Below are positions 6,284-7,595 of a DNA stretch of 7,595 bases, piece after piece (position 1 is the first letter of the stretch; the number at the start of each line of letters is the position of its first letter). The DNA is from Gammaproteobacteria bacterium. Lineage in GTDB: Bacteria > Pseudomonadota > Gammaproteobacteria > Pseudomonadales > Azotimanducaceae. The stretch is from positions 1 to 7,595 of the forward strand of contig VXNE01000439.1 in assembly GCA_009840715.1 (NCBI GenBank), in the 5' to 3' direction. The notes below the pieces were generated by a model. That model was given only the letters and a program-made list of their open reading frames with translations, was not told the DNA's origin and did not search any database. A program made the translations under genes and the position numbers.

Positions 6284-6299
6284 GCGCAGGTGCGCTGCC

Positions 6300-6341
6300 T
6301 TGATGCAGTTGCCGCCAGCAATGTAGTCTGCTCGATGCATC
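6300..6341 (+). promoter_or_regulatory. Candidate promoter of the TonB-dependent receptor
   Basis: TTGATG (6300-6305, 4 of 6) and TGTAGT (6322-6327, 4 of 6) with a 16-base spacer could form a sigma-70 promoter with a start near 6334. A perfect 8-base palindrome GATGCATC (6334-6341) lies at that point and its half GATGCA is repeated at 6302-6307, 32 bases upstream, overlapping the -35. Both hexamers are only moderate matches, so this is a weak call. Confidence 0.3.
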
Positions 6342-6346
6342 ATCCA

Positions 6347-6423
6347 CCCTCCTGGCCGGCGCCGAGTCGGCCCCGGTCTTCGGCAAGGCGAGGAGGGGTA
6401 CGCGCAACGAAGGAGGGGAGCAC
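6347..6423 (+). promoter_or_regulatory. Structured leader with SD, SD copy and anti-SD before the TonB receptor
   Basis: The ribosome binding site AGGAGG (6411-6416) is 7 bases before the ATG at 6424 and is the strongest in the window. An identical AGGAGGGG occurs 20 bases earlier (6391-6398) with no start codon behind it. CCCTCCT (6347-6353) is the exact reverse complement of AGGAGGG and could pair with either copy. A small stem GGCCG/CGGCC (6354-6358/6368-6372) lies between. This arrangement could sequester or free the ribosome site. I recognise no known riboswitch class here. Confidence 0.45.
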
Positions 6424-7595
6424 ATGAGTGAGCAAGCACGACCAGGCAACCGCTTCCGTGCCGTTGTCGTCGCGACGATACTGGCCGCTTCCGGTGCCGC
6501 TGGCGAAGCGGGGGACGCAGGTGACGCGAGCGCGGAAGAGACACGCGTCATCGAGGAGGTCATCGTCACCGCGCGAAAACGCTCGGAGAACGCGATGGAT
6601 GTCCCCATCGCGCTCACCGTCCTTGACGAGAGCACCATGCGCGACAACAGCGCGCGGAGCATCTACGACGTGCTCGAGCTGGCTCCGGGCGTGAATCTCT
6701 CCGACGATACGGCCGGCGGCGCGCAGCGCATCACGATCCGGGGGACCTCCACGACCTCGGGCTCACAGACGGTGGGCTACTACGTGGACGATGTCCCGTT
6801 CGTCGGTCTGGTACTGCCGATCAACCCGGATGTGCGCGCTTTCGACATCGAACGCATCGAAGTCTTGAGGGGTCCGCAGGGCACCATCTTCGGCGATGGT
6901 TCCATGGGGGGAACGGTGCACATCGTGACCCGCGATCCCGATCCCTCGGCCTTCGGAATGCATGTGGACGCCTTCTACGGGAGTTTTGACGGCGGCGACA
7001 CCAGGGGTGCCCGCGGGATGATCAACATTCCCCTGGTCGAAGACCAACTGGCGTTGCGCGTGGTCGGCTTCGACGAGGACCGTGGCGGCTGGCTCGACAA
7101 CGAGAACGAGGACGACGCCAACAGCCGTGACGCCAGCGGCGTTCGCGCCAAGCTGGCGTACACGCCTACCGACAGCGTCGAGATCGTTGCTTCGGCCTGG
7201 CTGAACGACCAACGCGGTTGGGATGCGGAAGACCGGGCGACCGACGACGGCGTGATACCTCCAGGCGGGGCGTTCGGTGAAACGGAGTACGACCGGTACA
7301 CGCTGACGGCGACTGCGAGTCTGGGGCCGGGCGAAGCCCTGTATGCCTATGGAAGGACGGAATACGATCACCTTCTCACGATTCCGGCCTTTGCCGGTTT
7401 CGTCATTTTCGCGAACATCGGTGTAGAGATGGACACCCATGAGCTCCGTTATTCAGGGTCGGCCGATCGCCTCACGTACACGGCCGGCGTTTATGCGAGA
7501 GACGCGGAGGTACCCTTCGGCCTGAAGTTCGTTGCGGGCGGTGTCCCGATCGTCGACACCGTGACGATCCAGAACAACGAAGTCCGCGCGGTTTT
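6424..7595 (+). CDS. TonB-dependent outer-membrane receptor, N-terminal part, 3' end outside window
   Basis: The frame is open to the right edge; 390 codons are visible of a protein usually 700-900 residues long. TonB-dependent receptors are outer-membrane beta-barrels that import scarce or large substrates (siderophores, vitamins, glycans, lipophilic compounds) using TonB-ExbBD energy. Residues 1-27 look like a signal peptide (basic start, VVVATILAASGAA core), followed by an acidic Gly/Ala/Asp linker. IEEVIVTARKR (43-53) resembles a TonB box at the start of the plug. The plug domain runs to about residue 175 and shows YDVLELAPGVNL (81-92), ITIRGTS (103-109), YYVDDVPF (119-126) and the conserved RIEVLRGPQGTIFG (144-157) and GGTVHIVTR (162-170). 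The barrel then starts with alternating strands (from about 178). The ATG is fixed by an excellent ribosome site. The plug does not reveal the cargo. Confidence 0.93.
   Translation, partial: MSEQARPGNRFRAVVVATILAASGAAGEAGDAGDASAEETRVIEEVIVTARKRSENAMDVPIALTVLDESTMRDNSARSIYDVLELAPGVNLSDDTAGGAQRITIRGTSTTSGSQTVGYYVDDVPFVGLVLPINPDVRAFDIERIEVLRGPQGTIFGDGSMGGTVHIVTRDPDPSAFGMHVDAFYGSFDGGDTRGARGMINIPLVEDQLALRVVGFDEDRGGWLDNENEDDANSRDASGVRAKLAYTPTDSVEIVASAWLNDQRGWDAEDRATDDGVIPPGGAFGETEYDRYTLTATASLGPGEALYAYGRTEYDHLLTIPAFAGFVIFANIGVEMDTHELRYSGSADRLTYTAGVYARDAEVPFGLKFVAGGVPIVDTVTIQNNEVRAV

Noticed and set aside
6227..6423. A cobalamin or other known riboswitch before the TonB receptor
   Set aside because: I looked for B12-box-like and TPP-type conserved segments and found none; the leader after the likely promoter is also too short for a cobalamin riboswitch.
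5837..6544. A 235-codon minus-strand frame over the P450 end and the intergenic region
   Set aside because: Antisense to the P450 haem-binding region and low-complexity Arg/Pro-rich; no support as a gene.
6763..7440. A 225-codon minus-strand open frame opposite the TonB receptor
   Set aside because: The plus strand encodes clear plug and barrel motifs without interruption; the antisense translation has no recognisable family.

Overview
The window is dense, GC-rich bacterial DNA with eight complete or partial protein genes in conserved families and a short toxin-antitoxin pair. It suggests a Gram-negative bacterium of the Pseudomonadota: the last gene is an outer-membrane TonB-dependent receptor with the IEEVIVTA-type N-terminus common in proteobacteria that carry many such receptors. 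The set of D-aminoacylase-like enzyme, family-2 amidohydrolase, P450 and TonB receptor recalls uncultured marine, soil or sponge-associated Gamma- or Alphaproteobacteria. I cannot name a genus from sequence alone.

Layout. Positions 1-2883 (+) hold three tightly packed hydrolase genes: the C-terminal part of an N-acyl-D-amino-acid deacylase-like amidohydrolase, a membrane-anchored alpha/beta hydrolase starting 3 bases later, and an exported family-2 amidohydrolase overlapping the previous stop by 4 bases. They look like one operon. It meets a minus-strand block tail to tail with no bases between the stop codons (TGA|TCA). On the minus strand, in transcription order, lie a TetR-family regulator (4795-4151), a VapB/Phd-type antitoxin and VapC PIN toxin (4102-3408, GTGA overlap), and an NTF2/SnoaL-like small protein (3303-2884). 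Divergent from the TetR gene is a cytochrome P450 (4844-6226, +). A 197-base structured gap follows, then the 5' part of a TonB-dependent receptor (6424 to the window end, +).

How the parts may work together. The TetR and P450 genes share a 48-base divergent promoter region with nested inverted repeats over the likely -35/-10 elements, the usual design for a ligand-responsive repressor controlling an oxidising enzyme. The TonB receptor could import a substrate, the P450 could hydroxylate it and the three hydrolases could open amide or ester bonds. This is inference from neighbourhood only; the substrate is unknown and no redox partner for the P450 is present in the window. The toxin-antitoxin pair appears to be a self-contained, autoregulated module inserted in the minus-strand block.

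I saw no tRNA, rRNA, CRISPR array, insertion sequence or phage gene. Most of the window is ordinary catabolic gene content. The best leads are regulatory: the TetR/P450 divergent promoter, the vapBC operator with two TGTACA-like cores 12 bases apart, and the TonB-receptor leader, where one CCCTCCT segment can pair with either of two AGGAGGG copies, one of them the ribosome binding site.
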